Origin: Afipia massiliensis
GTDB taxonomy: Bacteria > Pseudomonadota > Alphaproteobacteria > Rhizobiales > Xanthobacteraceae
Length of the DNA: 64,000 bases
Direction of reading: 5' to 3'
NCBI RefSeq assembly: GCF_001006325.2
Contig: NZ_LBIA02000001.1
Span: 1,179,501-1,243,500 of the forward strand
Below are positions 54,737 through 63,761 of this stretch, piece after piece; the first letter of the stretch is position 1; each line of letters opens with the position of its first letter. Under the pieces are notes generated by a model, which saw only the letters and a program-made list of their open reading frames with translations, ran no database searches and was not told where the DNA came from. The translations under genes and the position numbers were made by a program.

Positions 54737-55948
54737 ATGAGGGTTTTCAAGCCTGCGGAAATAGAGGCCGTTGCGACGTTCGGGCAGCGCAAGATGGCAC
54801 CTCGCGTGTGCATCATCGATCCAAAACGGCACATCCGCACGTTTCTGGCAGACGCCCTCGACGAACTCGGATTCATCGCCAGTGAATGCACGGCAGCGGC
54901 GGAACTCCCGACGTTGCTGGAGCAGCAATTACCCGATCTCGTTGTTCTTGGCATGCCGAACGACGGCGTCGAGGCAGGAAACATCCTGAAAATACTGGTC
55001 ACAAAAATGTTCGACGGCCAGGTACTGCTGATCGGCCCGCGCGATTCTATCATCGTGAGCGCACTTCGCCAGCTCGGGGAAGAGACGGGAATCGCTATGC
55101 TGCCGCCGCTCGCCACGCCGTTCAGCGCGGATGGTCTGCGGGCAAGCGTCGCTACATTGCTTCCGCATAAAGCGCCTCCAAGCCCACCTGTCGATGTCGC
55201 AGAGGCACTCAAGGCCGGCTGGCTGGAACTGTGGTATCAGCAGAAAATCGACGCCCATACGCTTGCGCCGCGCGGCGCCGAGGCGTTGGTCCGGATGCGC
55301 CATCCGGCGTGGGGTGTCGTGCCTCCCGCGTCCTTCATTCCCGACTCGAAGGACCCACAGTTCAAGGGACTTTCGGATTTCGTGGTGAGCCGCGCGCTCG
55401 AAGACTGGCACTATTTTATCGGCCAGCACGGCCCGGTGGACATTTCCATCAATCTGCCGCTCGGTTTTCTCGAAGATCCAGCATCGGTCAGCCGGCTGTG
55501 CCGCCAGATTCCCGATCATCCGGCATTCGGCGGATTGATCGTCGAGGTCAAGGCAGCCGAGATCATCCGGAATCTCGATCTCGCGATCGATGCAGCCAAG
55601 CGCATGCGATTTCACAACATCGCCATCTCGATCGATGACCTTGGAGTCGACTGGCCATCTCTCTCGGAGTTGAAGAATTTTCCGTTCGTCGAGATCAAGG
55701 TCGATCGGGAGTTTGTCACTGGCTGTGCGGACAATCGCCTGAAGCAGACGGTGTGCCGCAGTATCCTTGAGTTGGCGGACCGGGTCGGCGCGCGCACCGT
55801 CGCCAAGGGCGTGGAGACCAGGTCGGATCTGGTTGCGACCCATGAGATGGGATTCGACCTGGCGCAGGGTTTTCTGTTCGGAAAGCCCGCCAATGCCAAG
55901 AAGTTCGCGCGCTCCGCATTGTCGCGCCCGGTCACCGTACTCGAATGA
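54737..55948 (+). CDS. Pseudo-receiver plus degenerate EAL domain protein
   Basis: A 403-residue cytoplasmic protein. The N-terminal half (about 20-140) has a receiver fold, but the phospho-acceptor position in PDLVVLGMP is Gly instead of Asp. The C-terminal half (about 155-400) is an EAL domain: EALVR, DDLG, KVD and AQGFLFGKP are kept, but the general-base glutamate of AEGVE is Lys (AKGVE), DDFGTG is DDLGVD, and the Asn motif reads NLP. It is probably a c-di-GMP binder or protein partner rather than an active phosphodiesterase. GGAGG is 8 bases before the ATG. It stands alone. Confidence 0.87.
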   Translation: MRVFKPAEIEAVATFGQRKMAPRVCIIDPKRHIRTFLADALDELGFIASECTAAAELPTLLEQQLPDLVVLGMPNDGVEAGNILKILVTKMFDGQVLLIGPRDSIIVSALRQLGEETGIAMLPPLATPFSADGLRASVATLLPHKAPPSPPVDVAEALKAGWLELWYQQKIDAHTLAPRGAEALVRMRHPAWGVVPPASFIPDSKDPQFKGLSDFVVSRALEDWHYFIGQHGPVDISINLPLGFLEDPASVSRLCRQIPDHPAFGGLIVEVKAAEIIRNLDLAIDAAKRMRFHNIAISIDDLGVDWPSLSELKNFPFVEIKVDREFVTGCADNRLKQTVCRSILELADRVGARTVAKGVETRSDLVATHEMGFDLAQGFLFGKPANAKKFARSALSRPVTVLE

Positions 55949-55954
55949 GGATAC

Positions 55955-57382
55955 TCATTCAGCGGCGACGGCTCGCGGGCCCCAGTTGGTCAGCCGAACG
56001 GCTGCGGCGGCGAGAACACCAAGCAAAATCATGGACACCGCCGCTAGCCAGAAAAACTGCGTACTGGTTGCACCTTGCGACATCAGCCACCAGCCGCCGG
56101 CCATGACGAACGCGAGCCGCGCCGTCTGCGCCAGCACCGGCCCGGCCACACGCGCCGCACCTTGCGCTGAAAAATAGAGCGCGATCGCCAGGCCACCGAA
56201 GGAGAGAAACGGCCCAACGATCGAAAGATACTCGCGGCTGGCGGCGCGCACGGCGGCATTGTTCGTGAAGATGTTCACCCATACGTCGGGAAAAATGGCG
56301 AAGAAGCCACCGACCAAGCCGACAGCCGCGAACGACACACCGCCTGCGGTCCATGCAATTCGCCGTGCCCGCGCGATACGGCCAGCCCCGATCGCCATTC
56401 CGATCATCGGCACCGACGCGATGCCCACGGCAAACGCCAGCGACGTCAGCATGAACTCCAGACGCGCGCCGATACCGTAACCGGCCAGCACCTCGGTTCC
56501 AAAATTCGCCAACAAGTGCGTAAAGATCGTGACCGTCAGAACGATCTGCAGCGGCGAAAAACAGGCAATCGCTCCCACCTGCAGGATGTCATAGAACATG
56601 GCGCGCTGAAACCGGAAGCCCTTGAAAGACAGCTTTACGCGGCTGCGGCCCGACAACAGATACCACGCCATGATGGCCGCTCCGATCGAGAACGCCACCA
56701 GCGTGCCGGCCGCAACTCCGCGCATGCCGAATGCCGGCACTGGTCCGAGACCAAGACCCAGCACGCCGCCGAACAGAATCTGAAAGAATGCCGAATTAAG
56801 AATGATCGCCGACGGCAGTTTCATGTTGCCGGTCCCGCGCAGCAACGCCGCCAGCGTGTTCATGATCCAAGGCAGTACCGCGCCGCCAAAGAAGATCTGC
56901 GAATAGCCGATAGCCTCGCTCAGAACACGACCGCTGCCGCCGAGCGCGGCAAACAGATACGGCCCGAAGATCAACATCCCGATCATGAAGGTCAGGCCAA
57001 AGCAGACGCCAATCATCAGCGCATGCACCGCAAGCGCAGATGCACGCTCGGCATCGTCGGCGCCAAGCGCACGCGCGATTGCGGATGCGACACCGCCGCC
57101 CATCGCGCCGCCGGACATGGTCATCATCAGGATAACGAACGGAAACACCAGCGCCATCGCCGCGAGCGGCTCGACGCCGAGACGGCCGATATACGATGTC
57201 TCCGCGATGGCGACGCACGTGCCCGCCGTCAAGGCGACGACGTTGGGAGCCGCCAGTTTCAGCAGCGTCGGCAGGATCGGGCCGTCGAGCAGCGGATTCT
57301 TTCGCGGGCCTCTGACAGGCGGCAGCGGCGGCTTCTGCTCCGCCTGCACCACAGGAATTTCGGCGGCTCCAAGTTCGGACAT
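55955..57382 (-). CDS. MATE family efflux transporter (NorM-like)
   Basis: A 475-residue, twelve-helix antiporter, preceded by a 40-residue Pro-rich cytosolic head (PPLPPVRGPRKNPLLDGPILP). Typical pieces are the first helix LLKLAAPNVVALT and SYIGRLGVEPLAAMALVFP. It belongs to a different branch from the DinF-like copy at 35 kb. Substrates are unknown. Confidence 0.92.
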   Translation of the reverse strand: MSELGAAEIPVVQAEQKPPLPPVRGPRKNPLLDGPILPTLLKLAAPNVVALTAGTCVAIAETSYIGRLGVEPLAAMALVFPFVILMMTMSGGAMGGGVASAIARALGADDAERASALAVHALMIGVCFGLTFMIGMLIFGPYLFAALGGSGRVLSEAIGYSQIFFGGAVLPWIMNTLAALLRGTGNMKLPSAIILNSAFFQILFGGVLGLGLGPVPAFGMRGVAAGTLVAFSIGAAIMAWYLLSGRSRVKLSFKGFRFQRAMFYDILQVGAIACFSPLQIVLTVTIFTHLLANFGTEVLAGYGIGARLEFMLTSLAFAVGIASVPMIGMAIGAGRIARARRIAWTAGGVSFAAVGLVGGFFAIFPDVWVNIFTNNAAVRAASREYLSIVGPFLSFGGLAIALYFSAQGAARVAGPVLAQTARLAFVMAGGWWLMSQGATSTQFFWLAAVSMILLGVLAAAAVRLTNWGPRAVAAE

Positions 57383-57480
57383 GCACTCCCCGGTGCGACG
57401 GTCTTTTTAGAATCTCAGCAGCCGTCTTTGCCGCTCACAAATATCAAAATTGCACACCACAATAGGCGCGGCGCAGCGGA

Positions 57481-59280
57481 CTATGTCCCCAACAGAGTGG
57501 CGGCATCGGCCATCGCCAGAGGTCTGTCGCCAAGCAACCGGTCGGCAATCACGCCATCGCCTCCGCCGGGCAGGACAGTGAACGGGTCCTGCGCGGTCAG
57601 CCGGTGATCGACGACGAGCTTTGAGAGCAGCAACCGGCGCGCATCGCCGCGCATGGCATGAATCCGACTGCCTTCCCAGGCGAACGTCACCGCGCTGGCG
57701 ACGTGATAGAGCGTGCTGGTGGCGCGTCGGGCTTCGGCTTCGTTCTCGGACCGGCCCGCCACATCGCGAGCAAAACCGATGGCCTTATCACTCAGGTTGC
57801 GGAGACGATCGCGCCAGCCTTGCGGAATGCCCGACGCCTCGTTGATCCGTGCATGCAGATCGGCTCCGAGGGCAGCTTCCGCGCCATGGCGGCCGACGGC
57901 GCGCTTCAGTGTATCGAGAGCCACGATGTTGCCGGTGCCCTCCCAGATCGAACCGAGATGCGCGTCGCGCAGCAATCGCGGCGTTGCGAATTCTTCGATG
58001 TAGCCGATACCCCCGCGCATCTCGAGCGCCTCGCCGCACACCTTGCGGGCATCGCGCGTGGCGCGATACTTCAGCGTCGGCGTCAGCACGCGCAGCAATG
58101 CCGCCGCATCCTGACTGCCCGCTTCGGCACGATCCAGCGCGTCTGCCGTGACGAAACTCATCGAGACCGCCTGTTCGGTCGCGAGCATGATTTTCATCAA
58201 CTGTCGGCGCGCCAGCGGCATATCGACGATGCGGCGGCCGAACACCACGCGGTTGTTCGCCACTGTATTTGCATCGTGATGCGCACGGCGCATCAACGCC
58301 GCCGACTTCACGCCGTTGGACAGCCGCGACCAGTTGACCATCTCGGCCATCTGCACGAAGCCGCGATCCAGTCGCCCGACCGCATAGGCGATTGCACCCT
58401 CGAGCTTGATCTCGCCCGACGCCATCGAGCGGGTGCCGAGTTTGTCCTTGAGACGGACAATGCGGTAGTGGTTCGGCGACCCATCGTCGAGCCGCCGCGG
58501 CATCAGAAACAGTCCGACGCCCTGCGTGCCGCCGACCGCGCCTTCCGGCCGCGCCAGCAGCATCACCACTTCCGCGTCCGCATTCGAGCAGAACCACTTC
58601 TCGCCGTGCAGCCGCCAGTGATCGCCTTCCTGCACCGCTGTGGTGGTCAGCTTGCCGACGTCGGAGCCGCCTTCCTTCTCCGTCATAAACTGACCGCCCT
58701 GGGTCAGTTTCGCCATGTCGGTTTGCGTCAGGCCGTCGAGATACTTTGCCTTGAGCGCATCGTCGCCGAACCGCGACAGCAGGCGCGCCGCGCCGTCGGT
58801 GACGTTGATCGGACATCCAAGCCCGAACTCGGCCTGATTGAACAGGAACGTGAAGGCATGCTTGGCCACGGCGGGGTAGGTGTCGGACCAGCCGAGAATA
58901 CCCTTGCGATGCGACATCGCGTGGATGCCGAACTCGCCATAGGCCGCGCGTTCAAGCTCGCGATAGGCCGGATGATATTCGATCCATTGCCGGTCGTTGC
59001 CGAAGCGATCACGCTGATGCAGTACGGGACCATGCTTGTCGGCAAGACGCGCGCACTCGTCGAGGTGGCCTCCTGCGAGCGCACCAAGACGGTCGAGATG
59101 CGGTTCGATATGCTGAAACAGCGCTGCGGGCAGATAGACACGCAGCAGATCGGCGAGGATCGGATCGGCGCGATAGAAATTCATGCCCGACGTGTCAGGC
59201 GCGATCAAACCGACTGCGGATTTCGAGCCGGTCGTCGAGGCCGACGTCTCTGCAAGTGGTGTTTTTGCGGTGGCAACCAT
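57481..59280 (-). CDS. AidB-like acyl-CoA dehydrogenase
   Basis: A 599-residue flavoprotein of the AidB branch: FMTEKEGGSDVGKL, LHGEKWFCSNADA, RRAHHDANTVANNR and WEGTGNIVALD are the AidB marks. E. coli AidB belongs to the adaptive response to alkylating damage and binds DNA through its C-terminus; bacterial relatives may also act as acyl-CoA dehydrogenases. The window also holds ogt, but 5 kb away and not co-transcribed. Its role in repair versus fatty-acid catabolism is open. Confidence 0.9.
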   Translation of the reverse strand: MVATAKTPLAETSASTTGSKSAVGLIAPDTSGMNFYRADPILADLLRVYLPAALFQHIEPHLDRLGALAGGHLDECARLADKHGPVLHQRDRFGNDRQWIEYHPAYRELERAAYGEFGIHAMSHRKGILGWSDTYPAVAKHAFTFLFNQAEFGLGCPINVTDGAARLLSRFGDDALKAKYLDGLTQTDMAKLTQGGQFMTEKEGGSDVGKLTTTAVQEGDHWRLHGEKWFCSNADAEVVMLLARPEGAVGGTQGVGLFLMPRRLDDGSPNHYRIVRLKDKLGTRSMASGEIKLEGAIAYAVGRLDRGFVQMAEMVNWSRLSNGVKSAALMRRAHHDANTVANNRVVFGRRIVDMPLARRQLMKIMLATEQAVSMSFVTADALDRAEAGSQDAAALLRVLTPTLKYRATRDARKVCGEALEMRGGIGYIEEFATPRLLRDAHLGSIWEGTGNIVALDTLKRAVGRHGAEAALGADLHARINEASGIPQGWRDRLRNLSDKAIGFARDVAGRSENEAEARRATSTLYHVASAVTFAWEGSRIHAMRGDARRLLLSKLVVDHRLTAQDPFTVLPGGGDGVIADRLLGDRPLAMADAATLLGT

Positions 59281-59420
59281 GGCGTTTCATCCCTGCCGGG
59301 ATCTCTCCGGTTGTTTTCAGGAATGATCCGGTATTTGGATGCTAACGGCAAGCAGGCCCGGGAGCCGCTGACGACATGGGAGAAATGTGCGGCAAGAGGA
59401 CTTAATTCGCAGAGCGGAAC

Positions 59421-60527
59421 TTACGTCCGGAAGTGCTTCGACAGCTTGAGGCCCTGCCCCTGATAGTTCGACGCAATGCGCTGACCGTAGAGCGCGTCGG
59501 GGCGCGACAGCATTTTCTCGTAAACCAGCCGTCCGACGATCTGACCGTGTTCGAGAATGAACGGCACTTCGCGCGAGCGCACTTCCAGCACCGCGCGCGA
59601 GCCCTGCCCGCCTGCCCCCGCATAACCGAAGCCGGGATCGAAGAAGCCTGCGTAGTGCACGCGGAATTCGCCGACCAGCGGATCGAATGGCACCATCTCG
59701 GCTGCGAAATCCGGCGGCACCTGCACCGCTTCCTTGGATGCGAGAATGTAGAACTCGCCGGGATCGAGGATCAGGCTGCGATCCGGCCGCGCGCGGATCG
59801 GCTCCCAGAATTCACCCACCGTGTATCCGGCGCGGCGATCGACATCGACCACGCCGGTGTGGCGCTTCGCACGGTATCCAACGAAACCATCGGAACCTTC
59901 ACCGGACAGGTCGACGCTCAGCGCCACGCCGCCGACGAGATCGGCCTCGTCACTGTCGACCAGCCGCTCGGCTGCGTGCAGCGTGTGCAGTTCATCGGCA
60001 TCGAGCAACGGATGACCGGTGCGGAAACGGATCTGCGACAGCCGCGATCCCTCGCGCAACAACACCGGGAATGTCTTGGGGCTGATCTCCGCATAGAGCG
60101 GGCCGTGGTAACCAGCGGCGATCATGTCGAAGCGGCGCGTGCCGTCGGCGATCACGCGGGTGAACACGTCGAGGCGGCCGGTGGAGCTTTTCGGATTTGC
60201 CGCGGCCTGAATTGTCGGCGGCAGCGCAAGGCTTTCCAGCAGCGGCACGATATAGACGCAGTTGGTTTCCAGCACCGCGCCATCGGAGAGATCGATCTCG
60301 TGCAGCTTGAGTTCATCGATGCGCTGCGCCACCGTCATGTCCGGCCCCGGCAGGAAGCTCGCGCGAACGCGATAGGCAATCGACCCGAGGCGCAGATCGA
60401 GACTGGCCGGCTGGATCTGGCTTTCAACGAAGGGATATTCAGGCAGGATCAGGCCGGCATCGGCCATCGCCGCAATCATGCGGTCGGGCAGAATTCCTGT
60501 CGCGTCGGGGGCAAGTGTGAAGGCCAC
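59421..60527 (-). CDS. dcd: 2'-deoxycytidine 5'-triphosphate deaminase (long form)
   Basis: A 368-residue enzyme converting dCTP to dUTP for thymidylate synthesis. It is about twice the length of E. coli Dcd and matches the Rhizobiales form with two tandem dUTPase-like modules; family pieces are VESQIQPASLDLRLGSIAYRV and SSTGRLDVFTRVIADG near the first site. The start is GTG, with GAGGA seven bases ahead. Confidence 0.93.
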   Translation of the reverse strand: MAFTLAPDATGILPDRMIAAMADAGLILPEYPFVESQIQPASLDLRLGSIAYRVRASFLPGPDMTVAQRIDELKLHEIDLSDGAVLETNCVYIVPLLESLALPPTIQAAANPKSSTGRLDVFTRVIADGTRRFDMIAAGYHGPLYAEISPKTFPVLLREGSRLSQIRFRTGHPLLDADELHTLHAAERLVDSDEADLVGGVALSVDLSGEGSDGFVGYRAKRHTGVVDVDRRAGYTVGEFWEPIRARPDRSLILDPGEFYILASKEAVQVPPDFAAEMVPFDPLVGEFRVHYAGFFDPGFGYAGAGGQGSRAVLEVRSREVPFILEHGQIVGRLVYEKMLSRPDALYGQRIASNYQGQGLKLSKHFRT

Positions 60528-60634
60528 GGGCTAGTCCTCGGCTACCAGATGATCCGGCAAAATAAGCATTTTATCGGTTATCCGATGGGGTGCTTGACGG
60601 AAAGACCATGCGGGATTAAGCCTAGGACTTATCC

Positions 60635-60688
60635 CGTGGTCATTTGAGCCGGCCGGCTTGCAGCCACGTTAAATAACTCGCTAAACAG
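60635..60688 (+). ncRNA. SAM-II riboswitch aptamer
   Basis: The P1 stem CGTGG(60635-60639)/CCACG(60664-60668) encloses a loop starting CATTTGAG and ending CTTGCA; the tail GTTAAATAACTCGCTAAA then pairs back into the loop (GAG with CTC), giving the H-type pseudoknot. The CTTGCAGCCACGTTAAA and GCTAAA blocks match the SAM-II (metA-type) consensus. It sits about 100 bases before metZ, a standard methionine-pathway target. S-adenosylmethionine should repress. Confidence 0.9.
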
Positions 60689-60755
60689 GCCGGGGACAGT
60701 GTGATCCCGGCCGGTTATTTCCAGAAATGGAAATTTTTTCCAGGCCGGTTTTTTT
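60688..60755 (+). promoter_or_regulatory. SAM-II expression platform: competing hairpins and T run
   Basis: An 8-bp hairpin (60688-60696 with 60705-60712, one bulge) shares its CCGGCC strand (60707-60712) with a second possible stem to GGCCGG at 60743-60748, which ends in seven T (60749-60755). The two folds exclude each other, so a terminator/antiterminator switch is possible. The aptamer itself also carries GCCGGCCGGC. Confidence 0.6.
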
Positions 60756-60789
60756 GTGTCCATCGTGAGGTGGCCACGATGGAGTGCAC

Positions 60790-62022
60790 ATGTCCGAGAC
60801 CAAAACACCTGCGGCCAATCTTTCCGGAAACAAGCCGCTATCCCCGACCCGCAACTATCGCCCCGAAACCCGCCTCGTGCATTCCGGCACGCTGCGCTCG
60901 CAGTACGGCGAAACCTCCGAGGCGTTGTTCCTGACGCAGGGGTTCATCTACGATACCGCCGAGCAATGCGAAGCACGATTCACCGGCGCGGATCCCGGTT
61001 TCCTGTATTCGCGATTCTCGAATCCGACGGTCTCGATGTTCGAGCAGCGCATGGTCGAGCTTGAGGGCGCCGAGGCCGCACGCGCCACCGCCACCGGCAT
61101 GGCCGCGGTCACCACGGCAATTCTCGCTCCGCTGAAATCCGGCGATCACGTGGTCGCGGCGAAGGCGCTGTTCGGTTCCTGCCGTTACGTCGTGGAAGAC
61201 CTGCTGCCGCGTTACGGCATCGAGTCCACGCTGGTGGATGGCCACGATCTCGATCAGTGGCAGAAGGCGATGCGGCCGAATACCAAGTCGTGCTTCCTCG
61301 AAAGCCCGACCAATCCGACCCTGGACGTTGTCGACATCGGCGCTGTCGCCGAGATCGCGCATCGCGGTGGTGCCCGGCTGATCGTGGACAACGTGTTCGC
61401 GACACCGATCTGGCAAAGCCCGCTCGCGCTCGGCGCTGACGTCGTGGTTTATTCAGCGACCAAGCATATCGACGGTCAGGGCCGCTGCCTCGGCGGCGTT
61501 ATCCTGTCGTCGGAAGCATTCATCCAGGAACACATCCATACGTTCCTGCGCCAGACTGGTCCGGCGATGTCGCCATTCAACGCGTGGGTGCTGCTGAAGG
61601 GACTCGAAACGCTGAGCATTCGCGTGAAGGCACAGACCGAGACCGCCGGCGCAATCGCCGACGCGCTGGCAAAGCATCCGAAAATCTCGCGGTTGATCTA
61701 TCCGGGCCGCGCCGATCATCCGCAGGCCGCGATCGTGAAGAAGCAGATGCGTGCGGGCTCGACGCTGATCGGCTTCGAGGTCAAGGGCGGCAAGGCGGCG
61801 GCGTTCCGCACGCTGAACGCGCTGAAGCTGGCACGCATTTCCAACAACCTCGGCGACTCGAAAAGCATCGTGACCCATCCGGCGACCACGACCCACCAGC
61901 GTCTGACACCGGAAGCGCGCGCCGAACTCGGCATCAGCGAAGGGTTCATCCGCTTCTCCGCAGGATTGGAGCATCAGGACGATCTGATCGAGGATCTGAC
62001 CGCCGCGCTGGAGAAGGCGTGA
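60790..62022 (+). CDS. metZ: O-succinylhomoserine sulfhydrylase
   Basis: A 410-residue PLP enzyme making homocysteine from O-succinylhomoserine and sulfide. The Cys/Met metabolism fold is clear: TRLVHSGTLRSQYGETSEALFLT, the PLP lysine Lys225 in SATKHIDGQGR, and SLGD-type end region NNLGDSKSIVTHPATTTHQ. The SAM-II riboswitch upstream supports the methionine role. GATGGAG is five bases before ATG 60790; an in-frame codon two positions earlier is less likely. Confidence 0.95.
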   Translation: MSETKTPAANLSGNKPLSPTRNYRPETRLVHSGTLRSQYGETSEALFLTQGFIYDTAEQCEARFTGADPGFLYSRFSNPTVSMFEQRMVELEGAEAARATATGMAAVTTAILAPLKSGDHVVAAKALFGSCRYVVEDLLPRYGIESTLVDGHDLDQWQKAMRPNTKSCFLESPTNPTLDVVDIGAVAEIAHRGGARLIVDNVFATPIWQSPLALGADVVVYSATKHIDGQGRCLGGVILSSEAFIQEHIHTFLRQTGPAMSPFNAWVLLKGLETLSIRVKAQTETAGAIADALAKHPKISRLIYPGRADHPQAAIVKKQMRAGSTLIGFEVKGGKAAAFRTLNALKLARISNNLGDSKSIVTHPATTTHQRLTPEARAELGISEGFIRFSAGLEHQDDLIEDLTAALEKA

Positions 62023-62034
62023 CGCACGCTTCAT

Positions 62035-62062
62035 CTCATGCGTGGATAACTCCACGCATGAG
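62035..62062. terminator. Bidirectional hairpin between metZ and the SGNH gene
   Basis: A perfect 12-bp stem (62035-62046 with 62051-62062) with a TAAC loop lies between the convergent metZ and SGNH genes. No T run is present on either side, so it is a strong stem but not a textbook intrinsic terminator. Confidence 0.65.
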
Positions 62063-62076
62063 AGCCAGTTGGGTGC

Positions 62077-62991
62077 CTACATCGGCCGATATGTCATGAC
62101 ATTGCTCGGAATGTTGACGCCCGCCTTCACCTGTCCGACCGACTTGATGATGGTGTCGCCGAGCAGCTGAGCAAAGCAGGCATAGCCCCAGTCGTTCATG
62201 TGCAGGCCGTCGCCGATCACGAACTTGTCGAATGGCATTTTATCAACCTCGTGCCACTGCCGCATGACTTCGAAACGCGGAAACACCGACACGTTCTTGA
62301 GCCTGGCGACTTCGCCGATCAGCTTCACCATCCGCCCGGCGTTCTCGGTTTTTGCAGTCACCGCCGGCACATATTGCGGATCGATCAGCACGACATCGAT
62401 GCCGCGGGCCTGAAGGCGCGCGACGCCGTCTTCCACCAACGCTGCGGTAGCGGCAATGTCGCTGGCGTTGCCCTTGACGACGGTGTTGGTGCCGAGTTGC
62501 CAGATCACGAGATCGGGGTCCGCATCGAGAACGGCCGCATCGAACCGCTTCATCATTTCGGGCGCATCCTGTCCGCCCATGCCGCGATTGATGATCGTGA
62601 TGTCGGACGTCGGAAACTTCCGGCGCAGCTGATCGGCAAGCCGGTTCGGATAGGTATAGGCCGGCGAGGACGTTCCGAACCCGACCGTGGTGGAGGAGCC
62701 GAACGCGACGATGGTGACCGGTTCATCTGCAGCGATCCGCCGCGCAACCCGAGGCAGCGATCCCGAAATGTCCTTCAATCCCTTGGCGGGCAGGCACGGC
62801 ACGCGGGTGAAAATATCTCCCGCAGTGCTGGCCGCGCTCTTCGCCGCTTCGACAGCCTTGGTGGCAAGCCCCTTTTGACTTTTTTGCAGTGAAGCAGCGT
62901 CCGGCGGCGTGGCCTGCGCCAAAGCGGAGCGCGCTGCGAGCGAGCCAAACAGCATCGCCGCCACACCCACAGAACGCATACTGAAACGCAT
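62077..62991 (-). CDS. SGNH/GDSL hydrolase family protein (first of pair)
   Basis: A 304-residue exported protein. A signal peptide (about 1-25, ending SALAQA) is followed by a 65-residue head and an SGNH fold: block I FGSSTTVGFG with the nucleophile Ser, block II Gly in GMGGQDA, block III GTN (Asn169), and block V DGLH with the catalytic Asp/His. It is probably an esterase or acyl-transfer enzyme. Its ATG overlaps the stop of the second SGNH gene by one base. It follows opgC, so it may act on substituted periplasmic glucans; this is inference. Confidence 0.87.
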   Translation of the reverse strand: MRFSMRSVGVAAMLFGSLAARSALAQATPPDAASLQKSQKGLATKAVEAAKSAASTAGDIFTRVPCLPAKGLKDISGSLPRVARRIAADEPVTIVAFGSSTTVGFGTSSPAYTYPNRLADQLRRKFPTSDITIINRGMGGQDAPEMMKRFDAAVLDADPDLVIWQLGTNTVVKGNASDIAATAALVEDGVARLQARGIDVVLIDPQYVPAVTAKTENAGRMVKLIGEVARLKNVSVFPRFEVMRQWHEVDKMPFDKFVIGDGLHMNDWGYACFAQLLGDTIIKSVGQVKAGVNIPSNVMTYRPM

Positions 62992-63761
62992 CAACGTTGA
63001 ATCCTGAGCTCCGCCGGATTGATGCGCGACGCTTCCACGACCATGGCCGCCAACGCACGGCCGATACAATCGTGGACACGTTTCGCCATTCCGTATCCGT
63101 GGACCGAACCGAACAGGTCGAAATCACCGGCATCGTTCCAGTGCCGCATGATCGAGAACCGGTCGAACATCGGTACCTCGTACTGCTGCGCGACGACCCG
63201 CATCGTATCGTTATATGGCCCGACCGAGAGCATCGTTTCCATACGTGGATTGTACTGGAGATTGATCAAGAGCACGTCGGAGCCAGATTTCTGCAATGCC
63301 TCGACCCCGGCGTCGAGTGCCGTTCGAAAGTCGTCGGGATCGACCGAGCGTATCGCATCGACAGTGCCGGTCTGCCAGATCACCAGATCCGGTTTCTGAT
63401 CCGGCGGCAGCTTGTCCATCATCTGGCCGAAACCCTGCGCGGCTTCCGCAGCGGTTTTCTTCGGCCGCAACTCGGTCCTGACATTGACGGTCACGCCCGC
63501 AAGAGCTTCGCGCAGCGCAGCCTCCAGACGAGAGGGATACGACATGCTCGCGCCGTCAGATCCAGGCAATGTCGAGGAGCCGCTGCCGGCGACAAGGATG
63601 TCCAGCCGCTTCCTTGTCTTGATCGCATCAGCGACTTTCGGAAGCGCGCTCTCGGTCGCCAGGAGATAGGCGGGCACCGCGCAGCCGGGAGCGCCCTCGG
63701 CGTGCGACGGAGTCGCCACCAGAAGAGCCGCAAACAGACCTGCAACCAGTAGTGCTTTCAT
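62991..63761 (-). CDS. SGNH hydrolase-like protein, apparently degenerate (second of pair)
   Basis: A 256-residue exported protein. The signal peptide covers about 1-21. It is a shorter homologue of the next gene: block I reads AGSGSSTLPG, LVIWQTGTVDAI replaces GTN with GTV, and the DGLH block is replaced by FGSVHGYG, so Asn and Asp are lost while a His remains. It overlaps both neighbours (ATGA with opgC, TGATG with the other SGNH gene), so all three are translated as one unit. A non-catalytic partner role is likely but unproven. Confidence 0.85.
   Translation of the reverse strand: MKALLVAGLFAALLVATPSHAEGAPGCAVPAYLLATESALPKVADAIKTRKRLDILVAGSGSSTLPGSDGASMSYPSRLEAALREALAGVTVNVRTELRPKKTAAEAAQGFGQMMDKLPPDQKPDLVIWQTGTVDAIRSVDPDDFRTALDAGVEALQKSGSDVLLINLQYNPRMETMLSVGPYNDTMRVVAQQYEVPMFDRFSIMRHWNDAGDFDLFGSVHGYGMAKRVHDCIGRALAAMVVEASRINPAELRIQR

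Noticed and set aside
57658..59463. 601-codon open frame opposite the AidB-like gene
   Set aside because: It is antisense to a well-defined acyl-CoA dehydrogenase and has no family features.
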